DNA of 64,000 nt, taken from assembly GCF_934924865.1 (NCBI RefSeq), contig NZ_OW235315.1:2914001-2978000 (forward strand), given 5' to 3'. A program made the position numbers and the translations under genes. Source of the stretch: Tepidibacter aestuarii. GTDB lineage: Bacteria > Bacillota > Clostridia > Peptostreptococcales > Peptostreptococcaceae. The notes under the pieces were generated by a model, which saw only the letters and a list, made by a program, of their open reading frames with translations, had not been told where the DNA came from and ran no database searches. Below, one piece after another: positions 44,976-56,764 of this stretch; the stretch's first letter is position 1, and every line of letters starts with the position of its first letter.

Positions 44976-46556
44976 TTATATACGTATAGAAACTTTATTC
45001 TCAGAAAGTTCTTTGCCGTATTTTCTTTTAATAGATTTATAAGATTGCATAAATCCTACAATCAACACTACAATTATAACTACTCTGGCTCCATTAACCC
45101 AAGGTACTAATGCTGGAGTATTTTCAACAAATGATGGAACTGCTCTAAAGTATCCAGCTTTAATATAATCAAGTGTAGAGAAGAATAATATTACAAATGT
45201 AGTTAAAGGAGTTAGTGCTTGATGGAATAATTTAAAGAACCACTTAGGAATCTTCCAAATTCCACCCTTGTTCATTTCAATTAAAGCTTTTTCTCCCATT
45301 AACCATGCACAAGCTATAACCTCAACTGCTGCAAGAACAATTAATAAATACGAACCTATCCAGTTATCTATTTCTGTTAAGTAAGCAAGATCTGCAGTCT
45401 TTGTCATTATACTTTCAAGTCCAACAGGTAGACCTAATATAATATATGCTACGAATATAATCCATGCACCCTTACTTCTAGCTACTCCCATATCTTCTTC
45501 AAGTAAAGCAACTAAGTAGTTGTACATTGCTATTGCTGAAGTAAATCCTGCGAAGAATAATAAGAAGAACCATAAAGCTCCTACGAATTGTCCTCCACCC
45601 ATAGTTCTAAATACGTTAGGAAGTGCTATAAATGCAAGACCAACACCTTGACCCATTCCATCAGGTCCCATGAATGCATAAGCTATAGGAATAACCGCAG
45701 TTCCTCCAAGTATAACTTCTGCGAACTCATTAAGTGAAACTGTTGCAAGTGATGAAACTATGATATCATCATCAGGCTTTAAGTAAGAAGCATAGTTTGC
45801 TATAATACCCATACCAACTGATAATGTAAAGAATACCTGACCTGCTGCTGCAACTATTGACTTCCATGTAAATGTTGAAAAGTCAGGGTTCCAAATAAAG
45901 TTAAGACCTTTCATAGATGACCAATCAGGATTAACTGGACTTCCCATAGTTAAAGATCTTATTGCAAGAACAATACCAAAAGTATAAAGAACTGGCATCA
46001 TAAGCTTAGCCCAAGTTTCTATACCCTTTTGAACTCCACGCATAACTGCGAATCCAAGTCCTGCTAAAGCTATTACCCAGAATGTAAATACCATAGATGG
46101 GTTTTGAATATAATTTACAAATACTTCTCCAGTTGAAATACTCATATCTGAGTATCCACCAGTTAGTGATAAGAATCCATAACCAAGTGACCAACCTATA
46201 ATGTGGTTATAATATGAGTTAACAAGGAGTGTTACTGCAAAAGCAAACGATCCTGCTACTGCTCCTATTATAGCTGCATTTCTAGGTTTTGTTCCTTCTC
46301 TAGCTTGTAAATAAACCATTGGTCCAAGTGTACCATGACCATACTTACCACCATAACGACCTAAGTTCCACTCAAGAAGCATTACAGGTATACCAAGTAC
46401 AATAATTGCAATAAAATAAGGAATCATGAATGCTCCACCGCCGTTGCTAGCAGCTTGATACGGGAATCTCCAGAAGTTTCCTAGTCCAATAGCATTACCT
46501 GCCATCGCTAGTATAAGACCTATCTTGGACCCCCAGTTTTCTCTTGAATTTGACAT
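44976..46556 (-). CDS. Sodium-dependent NSS-family amino acid transporter (MetP-like)
   Basis: 526 aa, 12 membrane helices. The NSS signature region GNAIGLGNFWRFPYQAASNGGGAFMIPY forms the Na+ and substrate site in helix 1; NSYYNHIIGWSLGY (helix 3) and FFTLSVGMGIIANYASYL (helix 6) are also present. Twelve helices and an adjacent MetS-like peptide point to the MetPS group (methionine or alanine uptake). Ribosome site AGGAGGG. Specificity is inferred from the small subunit. Confidence 0.9.
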   Translation of the reverse strand: MSNSRENWGSKIGLILAMAGNAIGLGNFWRFPYQAASNGGGAFMIPYFIAIIVLGIPVMLLEWNLGRYGGKYGHGTLGPMVYLQAREGTKPRNAAIIGAVAGSFAFAVTLLVNSYYNHIIGWSLGYGFLSLTGGYSDMSISTGEVFVNYIQNPSMVFTFWVIALAGLGFAVMRGVQKGIETWAKLMMPVLYTFGIVLAIRSLTMGSPVNPDWSSMKGLNFIWNPDFSTFTWKSIVAAAGQVFFTLSVGMGIIANYASYLKPDDDIIVSSLATVSLNEFAEVILGGTAVIPIAYAFMGPDGMGQGVGLAFIALPNVFRTMGGGQFVGALWFFLLFFAGFTSAIAMYNYLVALLEEDMGVARSKGAWIIFVAYIILGLPVGLESIMTKTADLAYLTEIDNWIGSYLLIVLAAVEVIACAWLMGEKALIEMNKGGIWKIPKWFFKLFHQALTPLTTFVILFFSTLDYIKAGYFRAVPSFVENTPALVPWVNGARVVIIVVLIVGFMQSYKSIKRKYGKELSENKVSIRI

Positions 46557-46716
46557 TTAGCTGTTCCCTCCTTTAATCATTTTAGTTATTTTTTATATGA
46601 TATGCATATTATAGATATTTTATACATATCCTAAGTTATTTAATAGTTATTATACTATTTAGAATTGTATAAATCAATTTATTTTTCAAATTTTTCTGAA
46701 ATTTATTTTTTAACAA

Positions 46717-46747
46717 AGAAAACCCTAGATTGTATACAATCCAGGGC
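46717..46747 (-). terminator. Terminator of the truncated MCP
   Basis: CCCTGGATTGTATACAATCT then AGGG forms a self-complementary hairpin followed by TTTTCTTTG on the minus strand. Confidence 0.7.
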
Positions 46748-46760
46748 ATATCCTCTATTA

Positions 46761-47726
46761 TTATGTATTTTGTATTCTAGATTTACTTATTTCTTTATTT
46801 AATTCTACTGATAATTCTTGTAAGTAATCTGATGAACTTGCAACCTTTTGTATATCACCTGCTTGTTGATAAATAGATGCACTTACCTCTTGTGCTCCTG
46901 CCGATGCCTCTTCTTTTATATTAGATATTCTTTGTATAGTATCAACTATATTTAATCTATCCTCATTTAAACGCTCAACATACTGACCTATAAATCTTAT
47001 TTTTTCTATTATTTCACTTGTAGATTCTTTTATTAAATTAAACGAATTATCTACACATTCAACAGTGCTCGATTGTTTCAGATTACTTTGTTTAAGCGTA
47101 TTTATTATATTAACAATATTATATATATATATCTGCATATGATCTAATATATTCTTTATATCATCAGCTGCATTATTGGAGCTTTCTGCAAGTTTTCTTA
47201 TTTCGTCTGCAACTACTCCAAATCCTCTGCCTGCCTCACCTGCACGCGCTGCTTCAATAGATGCATGAAGCGCTAACAAACTAATTTGATCAGCTATGTC
47301 TGTTATAGTATCTAATATTATAGATATATTTTTAGCCTTTTTATTCAGTTCAAACACTGCCATCTGAGCCTGTACTGTGTTTTTATTGCTTAGTTTTGTG
47401 CTACTACTTAACTCATCTATAACCTTTGAGCTATTTAAATTAGCCTTGTCTACATTCTCTACATTTTTTAGCATATCGTGTGTATTGCTTAAAAGTTCTT
47501 TGAGCTTATTGGATAAATCATTGGCTAAATTCGCCCCTTTTTCAGCTTCATTAGCTTGTTGTATAGACTCACTGGCTATTTCATTAACAGTAATAGATAT
47601 AGCTTCTGCTGATAAATTTGTTTCATTTGATATTTGTGATAAATCTTGAGATGACATGTTGACTTTTTCCGACATACTTTGTGTATTTTTTATCAATTCT
47701 GAAACATCATCCAACATATCATTCAA
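46761..47726 (-). CDS. Truncated methyl-accepting chemotaxis protein (signalling domain only)
   Basis: About 320 aa with the full MCP coiled-coil and tip ([35 protein letters not shown]) but no membrane helix or sensor. Upstream the same frame still encodes the end of a HAMP domain ([16 protein letters not shown]), and a neighbouring frame ([11 protein letters not shown]) looks like the residue before it, so a frameshift and deletion removed the N-terminus. TTG at 47726 or ATG at 47717 has AGGGGAAGG nearby, so a soluble receptor fragment could still be made. Confidence 0.7.
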   Translation of the reverse strand: MNDMLDDVSELIKNTQSMSEKVNMSSQDLSQISNETNLSAEAISITVNEIASESIQQANEAEKGANLANDLSNKLKELLSNTHDMLKNVENVDKANLNSSKVIDELSSSTKLSNKNTVQAQMAVFELNKKAKNISIILDTITDIADQISLLALHASIEAARAGEAGRGFGVVADEIRKLAESSNNAADDIKNILDHMQIYIYNIVNIINTLKQSNLKQSSTVECVDNSFNLIKESTSEIIEKIRFIGQYVERLNEDRLNIVDTIQRISNIKEEASAGAQEVSASIYQQAGDIQKVASSSDYLQELSVELNKEISKSRIQNT

Positions 47727-47842
47727 TCCTTCCCCTATTTTAGAGATTTCATCATTGTTTTGTTTTTTACATTGACTGCCATAAATAGTAGTTCCTCTAT
47801 TCCAATATACTTTTTATACCATTTTATAATATATCATACAGG

Positions 47843-47877
47843 AAAATCTTCCTCTTTTAATTATGAGGAAGATTTTT
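47843..47877. terminator. Terminator of the TetR gene
   Basis: AAAATCTTCCTC/GAGGAAGATTTT with a 10-nt loop and T runs on both strands. It overlaps the TetR stop codon. Confidence 0.8.
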
Positions 47878-48454
47878 AATTTAACTCATTTTTTATTCCG
47901 TTGAAATAAAGTTTTATTATTTTATCTATTTTTTCTATAGTAAAATCATTATCATATACAATCATAGTAAGAATCCCTCTTAATATTAATTCATATGCAT
48001 ACATTATATTTTTCATTTTTTCTTCATCATAATTTTGATTATTTGATGCTTTTTTTATATTAATATAAATACATTGATAAATTTTATATTTAGTTATATC
48101 AAATTTGAATTCTTTCTCTAAGCTATATGGTGGAAAATACATAACCATATTCCAAAATTTTGCCAAAGTCATATTATTATTAAAGTAATCAGCAAATTTA
48201 TATATTATTTGGTATAATATTTCTTCTAATTCGTATTCCTTTATATCATAATATATATTTTCTATGTATATATTTAAGTTTTTAGTTTCATCTTCTAATA
48301 TAGAAAAAAATATCTCTTCTTTACTTTGAAAATGACTATATATAGAGGGTTTTTTTATTCCTACTTTTTCTGCTATTAAAGATAGAGTTGTCTCGCAATA
48401 CCCTCTTTCTGCTATAAGCTCAAGAGATGCTTCTTTTATTTTTTTTGCTGTCAT
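47876..48454 (-). CDS. TetR/AcrR-family transcriptional regulator
   Basis: 192 aa from ATG at 48454 after GGAGG. N-terminal helix-turn-helix (LIAERGYCETTLSLIAEKVG, IKKPSIYSHFQSKEEIF) and a helical ligand-binding domain rich in aromatic residues. Target and ligand unknown. No efflux or enzyme gene is adjacent. Confidence 0.88.
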   Translation of the reverse strand: MTAKKIKEASLELIAERGYCETTLSLIAEKVGIKKPSIYSHFQSKEEIFFSILEDETKNLNIYIENIYYDIKEYELEEILYQIIYKFADYFNNNMTLAKFWNMVMYFPPYSLEKEFKFDITKYKIYQCIYINIKKASNNQNYDEEKMKNIMYAYELILRGILTMIVYDNDFTIEKIDKIIKLYFNGIKNELN

Positions 48455-48585
48455 TAGATAATCCTCCATTAATAATTCAATATTAATAAATTAACTAATA
48501 TATTTATCGTCATAATTATTATATTTTTTATATATTTCTTATGGAAAATTAATGTAATTTTTATATTATTGTAAATTCTTTCTAT

Positions 48586-48617
48586 AAAAAAAAGCAAGCG
48601 TACGCTTGCTTTTTTTT
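48586..48617 (-). terminator. Terminator of pyk
   Basis: Perfect AAGCAAGCG/CGCTTGCTT stem flanked by A and T runs. It overlaps the pyk stop codon. Confidence 0.85.
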
Positions 48618-50373
48618 ATAAAACTCTTGTATTTCCTCTGTATATTATTCCACTAGCAGTATCTACAGTGATTGTTTCTCCATCTTTTACAAGACTCATT
48701 ATGTCTTTTGCTGAAACTACTACAGCTTTTTCTAGATTAAGACCTACTATAGCTGCGTGACTTGTAATTCCACCTTCTTGTGTTATTATTGCAGAAGATT
48801 TTTCTATATATTCATTCATATCTGCATCAGTTAAAGTAGTAACTATTATATCTCCTTGATCAAAGTTACCTTTTATATCAGAAGCATTCTTTACTAAACG
48901 AACTTTTCCGCTTATAACTTTTCTTCCAATACCTATACCCTTAGTTATTATTTCACTAACGACGTGAACTTTTATTAAGTTAGTAGTTCCAGTTACTCCA
49001 ACAGGAACACCTGCAGTTATAACTACTAATTCACCATTTTTAATATATCCTGCTTCAAGCGCAGTTTCAATAGAATTGTCTATAACTTCATCAGTTGAAG
49101 TTGCTGATCCAGTTAGTACTGGATATACTCCCCAGCTAAGAGCCAATCTTCTCATAGCTTTCTTACAGTTAGTAGCTGCAACAATAGGAGCTTGTGGTCT
49201 AAATTTAGATACCATTCTAGCTGTGTGTCCAGAAGATGTTGCTGTTACTATAGCAGAAGCTTTTAAATCAATAGCTGTTGTACAAGTTGCATGACTTATT
49301 GCATTTGTAACATTCACTTGATTCAATTTCTTTGACTTTAATATGTTATTATAATCAAGAGATTCTTCTGTTCTTTTAGCTATTAATGCCATTGTTCTAA
49401 CAGCTTCAGTAGGATATCTGCCCGCAGCAGTTTCTCCTGAGAGCATTATTGCATCTGTTCCATCATAGATAGCATTTGCAACATCTGTAACCTCTGCTCT
49501 TGTAGGTCTTGGATTTCTAATCATAGAATCAAGCATTTGAGTTGCAGTTATAACAGGCTTTCCAAGTTCATTACACTTTCTAATCATCATCTTTTGAGCT
49601 ATAGGTATTTCTTGAGTTGGTATTTCAACTCCTAAGTCCCCTCTAGCTACCATTATTCCATCAGAAATTTCAAGAATTTCGTCTATATTGTCTACTCCTT
49701 CTTGATTTTCAATTTTTGATATTATTTGAATGTCTCCTGCATTATTAGCTTCAAGTATTTCTCTTATAGCAATAACATCAGATGCTTTTCTAACGAAAGA
49801 TGCTGCTATAAAATCTATTCCGTGCTTTATACCAAATTCTATATCACTTCTATCTTTTTCAGTTATAGCTGGAAGATTAATCTTTACTCCTGGTACATTT
49901 ACACCTTTATTGTTTTTTACAATACCTGCATTTTCAACTATACAAACTATCTCTTCACCTTTTATTTCTTGTACCTTAAGTCCTACAAGACCGTCATCTA
50001 TTAATATAGTGTCTCCAACTACTACATCATTTACAAGTTCTTTGTAGCTTACTGTACACATTTCTTTTGTTCCTAGTATATCCTTCATAGTGATAGTGAA
50101 AGTTTGACCTTCTTCAAGTGAAACTTCAGGATCTGCAAACTTACCAGTTCTTATTTCAGGTCCTTTTGTATCAAGAAGTATTGCTATTGGCTTATTTAAT
50201 TCTTCTCTTAATTCTTTGATCGTATTTATTCTTTTTCCGTGCTCTTCATGATCTCCGTGAGAGAAGTTAAGTCTACATACATTCAAACCATTACTTACAA
50301 GTTCTTTTAAAACCTCTTTTTTTTCACTCGCAGGCCCTATTGTACAAACAATTTTAGTCTTTTTTTCTAACAT
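48616..50373 (-). CDS. pyk: Pyruvate kinase with C-terminal PEP-utilising domain
   Basis: 585 aa, longer than the 470-aa core because of a PEP-utiliser 'mobile' domain at the end (about 500-585; QEGGITSHAAIVGLNLEKAV), typical of Bacillus and clostridial enzymes. Core motifs: TKIVCTIGPAS, LNFSHGDHEEH, the active-site region ISKIENQEGVDN, and the catalytic MVARGDLGVEIP and MLDSM segments. It converts PEP and ADP to pyruvate and ATP. Strong site GAGGAGG. It follows pfkA on the same strand. Confidence 0.97.
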   Translation of the reverse strand: MLEKKTKIVCTIGPASEKKEVLKELVSNGLNVCRLNFSHGDHEEHGKRINTIKELREELNKPIAILLDTKGPEIRTGKFADPEVSLEEGQTFTITMKDILGTKEMCTVSYKELVNDVVVGDTILIDDGLVGLKVQEIKGEEIVCIVENAGIVKNNKGVNVPGVKINLPAITEKDRSDIEFGIKHGIDFIAASFVRKASDVIAIREILEANNAGDIQIISKIENQEGVDNIDEILEISDGIMVARGDLGVEIPTQEIPIAQKMMIRKCNELGKPVITATQMLDSMIRNPRPTRAEVTDVANAIYDGTDAIMLSGETAAGRYPTEAVRTMALIAKRTEESLDYNNILKSKKLNQVNVTNAISHATCTTAIDLKASAIVTATSSGHTARMVSKFRPQAPIVAATNCKKAMRRLALSWGVYPVLTGSATSTDEVIDNSIETALEAGYIKNGELVVITAGVPVGVTGTTNLIKVHVVSEIITKGIGIGRKVISGKVRLVKNASDIKGNFDQGDIIVTTLTDADMNEYIEKSSAIITQEGGITSHAAIVGLNLEKAVVVSAKDIMSLVKDGETITVDTASGIIYRGNTRVL

Positions 50374-50402
50374 TATTAATCCTCCTCAAATAATTTTAAC
50401 TT

Positions 50403-50535
50403 TATCCGAAAGCTAGAAGTTCTAAATCTTTATCCTGTTTAGGTTAAAGCTAAGAACTTAACAAACTCCTAGATTAGCTCAACAAAAATTCAATTAAAGT
50501 AAAAACTTCATCTAAATTAAGTGTCGCTTTATATA
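50403..50535 (+). repeat. Interspersed repeat family 2, full copy
   Basis: It starts TATCCGAAAGCTAGAAG and ends CTAAATTAAGTGTCGCTTTA, ends shared with the shorter copy at 6761-6811. Internal AAGCTAAGAACTTAA-type repeats are present. It fills the pyk-pfkA intergenic region. Confidence 0.6.
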
Positions 50536-50554
50536 TTTAAAATAAAATTGCACT

Positions 50555-51565
<1,011 letters not shown>

Positions 51566-51609
51566 TCATCCCACTACATTTAAAAAAATATTATTTCTAT
51601 TCTATGTGT

Positions 51610-51690
51610 AAAAATTCGCTTCATGCTATCGCATGATTTATATCGTCAACGAATTGAAATGAAATTCGTTGCTTAAAACAATTGATATTT
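51610..51690 (+). repeat. Interspersed repeat family 1, copy B
   Basis: AAAAATTCGCTTCATGCTAT, then CGCATGATTTATATCGTCAACG and a matching CGTTGCTTAAAACA. The CATGC-TATC-GCATG hairpin is perfect and the second stem extends to CAACGAATT/AATTCGTTG. It lies in the gap upstream of pfkA. Confidence 0.8.
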
Positions 51691-51796
51691 CAACTCACTT
51701 TAAATGTTATCCCTAAATTGAAGATATTATGATTTATTTAGAGATAAAATATAAAAAATATATTTTACCTCTAATATCATATATTATAACATAATT

Positions 51797-54700
51797 TTAA
51801 ATATTTTTTAAACTTATATTTTTGATTTTAATATTCTGAACACCAAAAGATTCTTCTAATTCCTTTATTAACTCTTCATTCAAATCAACCATACAATTTT
51901 TTTCTGCTTTAAATGCTTTTTTCGATTTTTGACAATATAAACAAACCAATGAATTCCCTTTGTGTTTATTTAATATTTTCTTCAGGCTATATAATTCTTC
52001 ATTATCATTTATATCATTTAATTTAACCCATAATTCTTTATCATTAATTTCTATTATTTCTTCAAATTCATTAGCTATAATTTTTGCATTTTCACCTTCT
52101 TTTATACTCATTTTTCCCTTTATATATATAATTTTATCTTCCAATATTATATCAGAGTATTTTTGAAGGATTCTTGGAAATACTATTACTTCTATGCTTC
52201 CATCTAAATCTTCTACTTCTATAAAAGCCATTATATCGTTTCTCTTAGTAGTTTTTATAGTTTTGTTTATTATTATACCGCCTATAATAACATCTTTATT
52301 GTCTAGTTTTAAAAATTTCTGATAATCTTCTTCTTGAGTTTTTGAAAGAGTAAAATTATTTATATTTGTATTCAATTTAAGCTCTCTTTCATATTGTGAT
52401 AATGGATGTCCACTTATATACATACCTAAAACTTCCTTTTCTAATAAAAGCTTCTCTTTTTCCTTAAATTCAGATACATCAGGAAGTGTATATATATTAT
52501 TTTCTTCTTTTTTATCACTCATTTCAAATAAAGATATCTGTCCTTGAATATTTTTTTTCTTATCATTTATTATGCTCTCTATTATTTTTTCATAACCTGC
52601 CATTAGTTGTGCCCTATTAGGACTTATACTGTCAAAAGCTCCACATTTTATAAGAGATTCTATAACTCGTTTATTTAAATCCTTCGAATTAATGGTTTTG
52701 CAAAATTCAATAAAATCCTCAAACTCACCACTTATTTCTCTTTGTGCTACTATATCTCTTATAGCATTTGATCCTACATTTTTTACAGCTTCCAGTCCAA
52801 ATCTTATATTTTTTTCTTCAACTGAAAATTTTCCAAAGCTCTTTTTTATATCTGGCTTTAAAACCTGTATTCCAAGACTATTACATTCTCTTATATACTC
52901 TACAACTTTATCTGTATTTCCCATTACGCTAGTTATAAGAGCTGCCATAAATTCTACAGGGTAATGTGCTTTTAAATATGCAGTTTGGTATCCTAAAACT
53001 CCATAGGCAGCTGCATGCGACTTGTTAAATGCGTACTTCGCAAAATCTATCATATCATCATATATTTGGTTTGCTATTTCTTCACTTACTCCATTTCTAA
53101 CACATCCTGCTATTTCAATATCTCCATTTTCATCAAGTTTACCATGTATGAAGTATTGTCTTTCCTGCTCCATTACATCCATTTTCTTTTTCCCCATAGC
53201 ACGTCTAACCAAATCACTTCGTCCATAAGAATATCCAGCTAAATCTCTAACTACCCTCATTACCTGCTCTTGATAAACAAGACATCCATAAGTTACATCA
53301 AGTATAGGTTCTAATTTTTTATGAAGATATTTTACTTCATCTGGATTATTCTTATTTTTTATATAAGTAGGTATAGAATCCATAGGTCCCGGTCTATAAA
53401 GAGATATTCCGGCTACTATATCCTCAAAATTATCAGGTTTTAGATCCTTCATAAACTGTCTCATTCCAGCACTTTCTAGCTGGAATATTCCAAGCGTATT
53501 TCCTGAACTTAAAAGTTCGTACACTTTTTTATCATCGTATTCCATTTTAGAAAAATCTATTTTTACATTATGTTTGTTTTGTATAAGCTCAAGAGCATCT
53601 CTTATTACTGTTAAAGTTCTAAGACCTAAAAAGTCCATTTTCAAAAGACCTAACTCTTCAAGTGTAGTCATAGTAAATTGAGTTGTAACTCCATTTTCAT
53701 GCATATATAATGGAACATAACTATCTACTGATTCCTTTGATATAACAACCCCGGCTGCATGAGTTGATGCATGTCTTGGCATTCCTTCAAGATCTCTTGA
53801 TGTATCTATTATTTCCTTAACTACCTTATCTTCTTCATACATATTTTTAAGGTTTTTATTTACTTCAAGCGCTTTATTTATAGTCATTCCAAGTGCAAAT
53901 GGAATTTCTTTTGCTATTTTATCAACCTGAGCATAACTAACATCTAAAACTCTTCCGACATCTCTTATTGCAGCCTTAGCCCCCATTGTTCCAAATGTTA
54001 TTATCTGAGCTACATGGTCATCTCCATACTTTCTTTTAACGTAATCTATTACTTCTTCTCTTCTTTCATAGCAAAAATCTATATCAATATCGGGCATTGA
54101 AACCCTTTCAGGATTTAAAAATCTTTCGAATATAAGATCATACTTCATAGGGTCTATATCCGTTATCTTAAGAGTATAAGCAACTATTGATCCAGCCGCA
54201 CTTCCCCTTCCTGGACCTACCATTATATTATTCTCTTTTGAAAAATTTATAAAATCCCAAACTATCAAGAAGTATTCTACATATCCCATATTATTTATTA
54301 CATCTAGCTCATAATTTAATCTATCTATCATTTCCTGAGATGGACTCTCAAACCTTTCATACAATCCATCCGTACATAACTTTCTCAAATAATCATTTTT
54401 TGTAAATCCACTGGGCACATCGTACTCAGGTAAGTGAATTTGACTGAAATCAAATTCAACATTACACATATCAGCTATTTTGACTGTATTCTCAAGAGCA
54501 GTAGGTGCATACGAAAATAATTCATACATCTCTTCCTTTGACTTTAAATAAAACTCCTCCGTTTCAAACTTCATCCTTTTCTCATCTTGAAAAGTCTTTC
54601 CAGTTTGAATACAAAGCAGTATATCATGAGTTTTTGAATCTTCTTTGTTTACATAGTGTACATCATTAGTCGCAACAAGTGGTATACCAGTTTCTTTTGA

Positions 54701-55282
54701 CAACTTCAAAAGGCTTAAATTTACTTCTTTTTGTTCCCTTATCCCATGATCTTGAATTTCAAGATAAAAATTATCTGCTCCAAACATTTCATTTAAGTTA
54801 AGGGCTATCTCCTTTGCCTTCTCGTAATTTCTCTTCATAAGATACTGCTGTATATCTCCTCCAAGACAAGCAGATAAAGCTATTATTCCATCACTATTCT
54901 TTTTTAGTTCTTCATAATCAACCCTTGGTTTATAATAAAAACCTTCAACATAAGCCTTTGAAACGAGCTTTATAAGATTTTTATATCCTGTCATGTTCTT
55001 TGCAAGAAGAACTAAATGTCCTTGGTATTTATCAAAATTAGGATCTTTATCTTTTAAAGATCTAGGAGCTGTATATACCTCACACCCTATTACTGGTTTT
55101 ATTCCCTCTTTTTTAGCCTTTTTATAAAAATCTATCACACCAAACATACAGCCATGGTCCGTAATAGCAACCGACTTCATATCAAGTTCCTTAGCTCTTT
55201 TAATCACCTTATCTATTCGCGCAAATCCATCAAGTAAACTATATTGTGTATGCACATGAAGATGAGCAAAATCTCTTATCAC
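51797..55282 (-). CDS. dnaE: DNA polymerase III alpha subunit (DnaE)
   Basis: 1161 aa. N-terminal PHP domain (HLHVHTQYSLLDG), polymerase palm with catalytic aspartates in MPDIDIDFCYERRE, GPGRGSAAGSIVAY, finger segment RPGPMDSIPTYI, a tandem helix-hairpin-helix and a C-terminal OB-fold (about 980-1060). The start is GTG at 55282 with GGAGG 7 nt upstream; the frame opens 24 bp earlier without a site. Replicative or translesion alpha subunit in Firmicutes. Confidence 0.96.
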   Translation of the reverse strand: MIRDFAHLHVHTQYSLLDGFARIDKVIKRAKELDMKSVAITDHGCMFGVIDFYKKAKKEGIKPVIGCEVYTAPRSLKDKDPNFDKYQGHLVLLAKNMTGYKNLIKLVSKAYVEGFYYKPRVDYEELKKNSDGIIALSACLGGDIQQYLMKRNYEKAKEIALNLNEMFGADNFYLEIQDHGIREQKEVNLSLLKLSKETGIPLVATNDVHYVNKEDSKTHDILLCIQTGKTFQDEKRMKFETEEFYLKSKEEMYELFSYAPTALENTVKIADMCNVEFDFSQIHLPEYDVPSGFTKNDYLRKLCTDGLYERFESPSQEMIDRLNYELDVINNMGYVEYFLIVWDFINFSKENNIMVGPGRGSAAGSIVAYTLKITDIDPMKYDLIFERFLNPERVSMPDIDIDFCYERREEVIDYVKRKYGDDHVAQIITFGTMGAKAAIRDVGRVLDVSYAQVDKIAKEIPFALGMTINKALEVNKNLKNMYEEDKVVKEIIDTSRDLEGMPRHASTHAAGVVISKESVDSYVPLYMHENGVTTQFTMTTLEELGLLKMDFLGLRTLTVIRDALELIQNKHNVKIDFSKMEYDDKKVYELLSSGNTLGIFQLESAGMRQFMKDLKPDNFEDIVAGISLYRPGPMDSIPTYIKNKNNPDEVKYLHKKLEPILDVTYGCLVYQEQVMRVVRDLAGYSYGRSDLVRRAMGKKKMDVMEQERQYFIHGKLDENGDIEIAGCVRNGVSEEIANQIYDDMIDFAKYAFNKSHAAAYGVLGYQTAYLKAHYPVEFMAALITSVMGNTDKVVEYIRECNSLGIQVLKPDIKKSFGKFSVEEKNIRFGLEAVKNVGSNAIRDIVAQREISGEFEDFIEFCKTINSKDLNKRVIESLIKCGAFDSISPNRAQLMAGYEKIIESIINDKKKNIQGQISLFEMSDKKEENNIYTLPDVSEFKEKEKLLLEKEVLGMYISGHPLSQYERELKLNTNINNFTLSKTQEEDYQKFLKLDNKDVIIGGIIINKTIKTTKRNDIMAFIEVEDLDGSIEVIVFPRILQKYSDIILEDKIIYIKGKMSIKEGENAKIIANEFEEIIEINDKELWVKLNDINDNEELYSLKKILNKHKGNSLVCLYCQKSKKAFKAEKNCMVDLNEELIKELEESFGVQNIKIKNISLKNI

Positions 55283-55483
55283 ACAATCACCTCCATTTAA
55301 AATCAAATTATTATTTTATTTTATCATGAATATATATTTTTTAAAAATAATAAAAAACTTTGCTTCTCTTTTTCAAAAGTTAATTCCAAAGTTTAAAAAC
55401 TACACTTAAAAATATATATTATTAAAATATTTAATACACGAGAGGTATTTTGATAATATTTATTTTGGTATTAATCGCAAAAT

Positions 55484-55513
55484 AAAAATCCCCTTAAAAT
55501 CAAGGGGATTTTT
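55484..55513 (-). terminator. Terminator after the HPr gene
   Basis: AAAAATCCCCTT/AAGGGGATTTTT with a 6-nt loop, directly after the HPr stop codon. It separates this operon from dnaE. Confidence 0.85.
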
Positions 55514-55780
55514 CTATAAATTCTTCAATTTTTCATTAAAAAACTCTTCAATAGCTTTAATAGCCTCATCCTCATCAGACCCATCTATAATAATCATCAC
55601 CTTATCTCCAGATGATGCTCCTAGTGTAAGAACTCCCATTATAGATTTTCCATTTACTGTTTTGTTGTCCTTCTCAATAGATATTTGAGATTTGAATTTA
55701 CTAGCTGTTTGAACGAATAAAGCTGCTGGTCTTGCATGAAGTCCTACTTTATTAAAAATTTCAAACTCTTTTTTTATCAT
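55514..55780 (-). CDS. ptsH: HPr-family phosphocarrier protein
   Basis: 88 aa. The active-site His is in [12 protein letters not shown] (about residue 15) and the regulatory Ser in [14 protein letters not shown] (about 46), so it has both phosphorylation sites of a true HPr; Crh lacks the His. It transfers phosphate in the sugar PTS and acts as CcpA co-repressor in Firmicutes. Its ATG overlaps the whiA stop codon (ATGA). Confidence 0.93.
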   Translation of the reverse strand: MIKKEFEIFNKVGLHARPAALFVQTASKFKSQISIEKDNKTVNGKSIMGVLTLGASSGDKVMIIIDGSDEDEAIKAIEEFFNEKLKNL

Positions 55781-56733
55781 ATTCTCCTACCCTTCCCTTT
55801 TAAATCCTCTGCTATTTTTTCTAATTTTCTAAGTCTATGGTTAACTCCAGATTTTCCAATAGGTGGATTTAACATTTCACCTAATTCTTTTAAGCTCAAG
55901 TCTTGATACTCTATTCTCATATGAGCTATTTCTTTTAAGTTCTTAGGCAATGATTCAAGTCCGATTGTATTTTTTATATATTCAATATTGTGTATTTGCC
56001 TTATAGCTGCATTTACAGTTTTGCTTAGATTTGCTGTTTCACAATTAACAATCCTATTTACATTGTTCCTCATTTGCTTTACTATCCTAACATTTTCTAA
56101 ATCAAGAAGCGCACTATGGGCTCCCATTATATTTAATAAATCTGATATCTGCTCACTTTCTTTTAAATAAATAACATAATTGCTCTTTCTCATAACTATC
56201 TTACTATTAAATCCAAGTGAGTTTATCAGTTTGCTAAGGGCTATGCTGTACTGTTCTTTGTTCGTCACAAATTCTAAATGATATGCTTTTTCAGGATCGC
56301 TAACTGATCCTCCTCCTAAAAATGCACCTCTTATGTAAGATTTTTTGAGCGCATTATCCTCCATTATATTGTTCGGTATACTATTATTTATAATAAGGTT
56401 GTTACCCTCGTTTAATATACCTAAGTCCTTTAATAAAGCACTGGCTCCCATCTCACTAGTTATGCTAAGTATATAGCTATTATTTTTTTTCAAATTTCTA
56501 TTTTTCTTTACCATTATTTGAGTGTGAATATTAAAGTTTGATTTCAAAAGTTTAAATACCTTCCTAGCTATTGCCGCATTTTCGGTAGCTATTTCAAGAT
56601 TTAACTTTTGAAATCCCTTTAATTTAATAGTTCCACTCATCCTTATTATTCCCGAAAGTTCTGCTACATTGCATACTTTCTTCGAAGAACTAACTCTTAC
56701 TAGTTCATTCTTAGTTTTACTCGAAAATGACAT
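55777..56733 (-). CDS. whiA: WhiA DNA-binding protein
   Basis: 318 aa. N-terminal LAGLIDADG-like fold ([40 protein letters not shown]) and C-terminal helix-turn-helix ([35 protein letters not shown]). A conserved factor in Gram-positive bacteria affecting cell division and, in actinomycetes, sporulation. Order yvcK-nudix-whiA-HPr is as in other clostridia. Confidence 0.95.
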   Translation of the reverse strand: MSFSSKTKNELVRVSSSKKVCNVAELSGIIRMSGTIKLKGFQKLNLEIATENAAIARKVFKLLKSNFNIHTQIMVKKNRNLKKNNSYILSITSEMGASALLKDLGILNEGNNLIINNSIPNNIMEDNALKKSYIRGAFLGGGSVSDPEKAYHLEFVTNKEQYSIALSKLINSLGFNSKIVMRKSNYVIYLKESEQISDLLNIMGAHSALLDLENVRIVKQMRNNVNRIVNCETANLSKTVNAAIRQIHNIEYIKNTIGLESLPKNLKEIAHMRIEYQDLSLKELGEMLNPPIGKSGVNHRLRKLEKIAEDLKGKGRRI

Positions 56734-56764
56734 TTTTTCTCACCTATACTATTTTAAATATTGT

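Noticed and set aside
55514..55780. Crh rather than HPr
   Set aside because: The active-site His is present (GLHARPA); Crh proteins have lost it.
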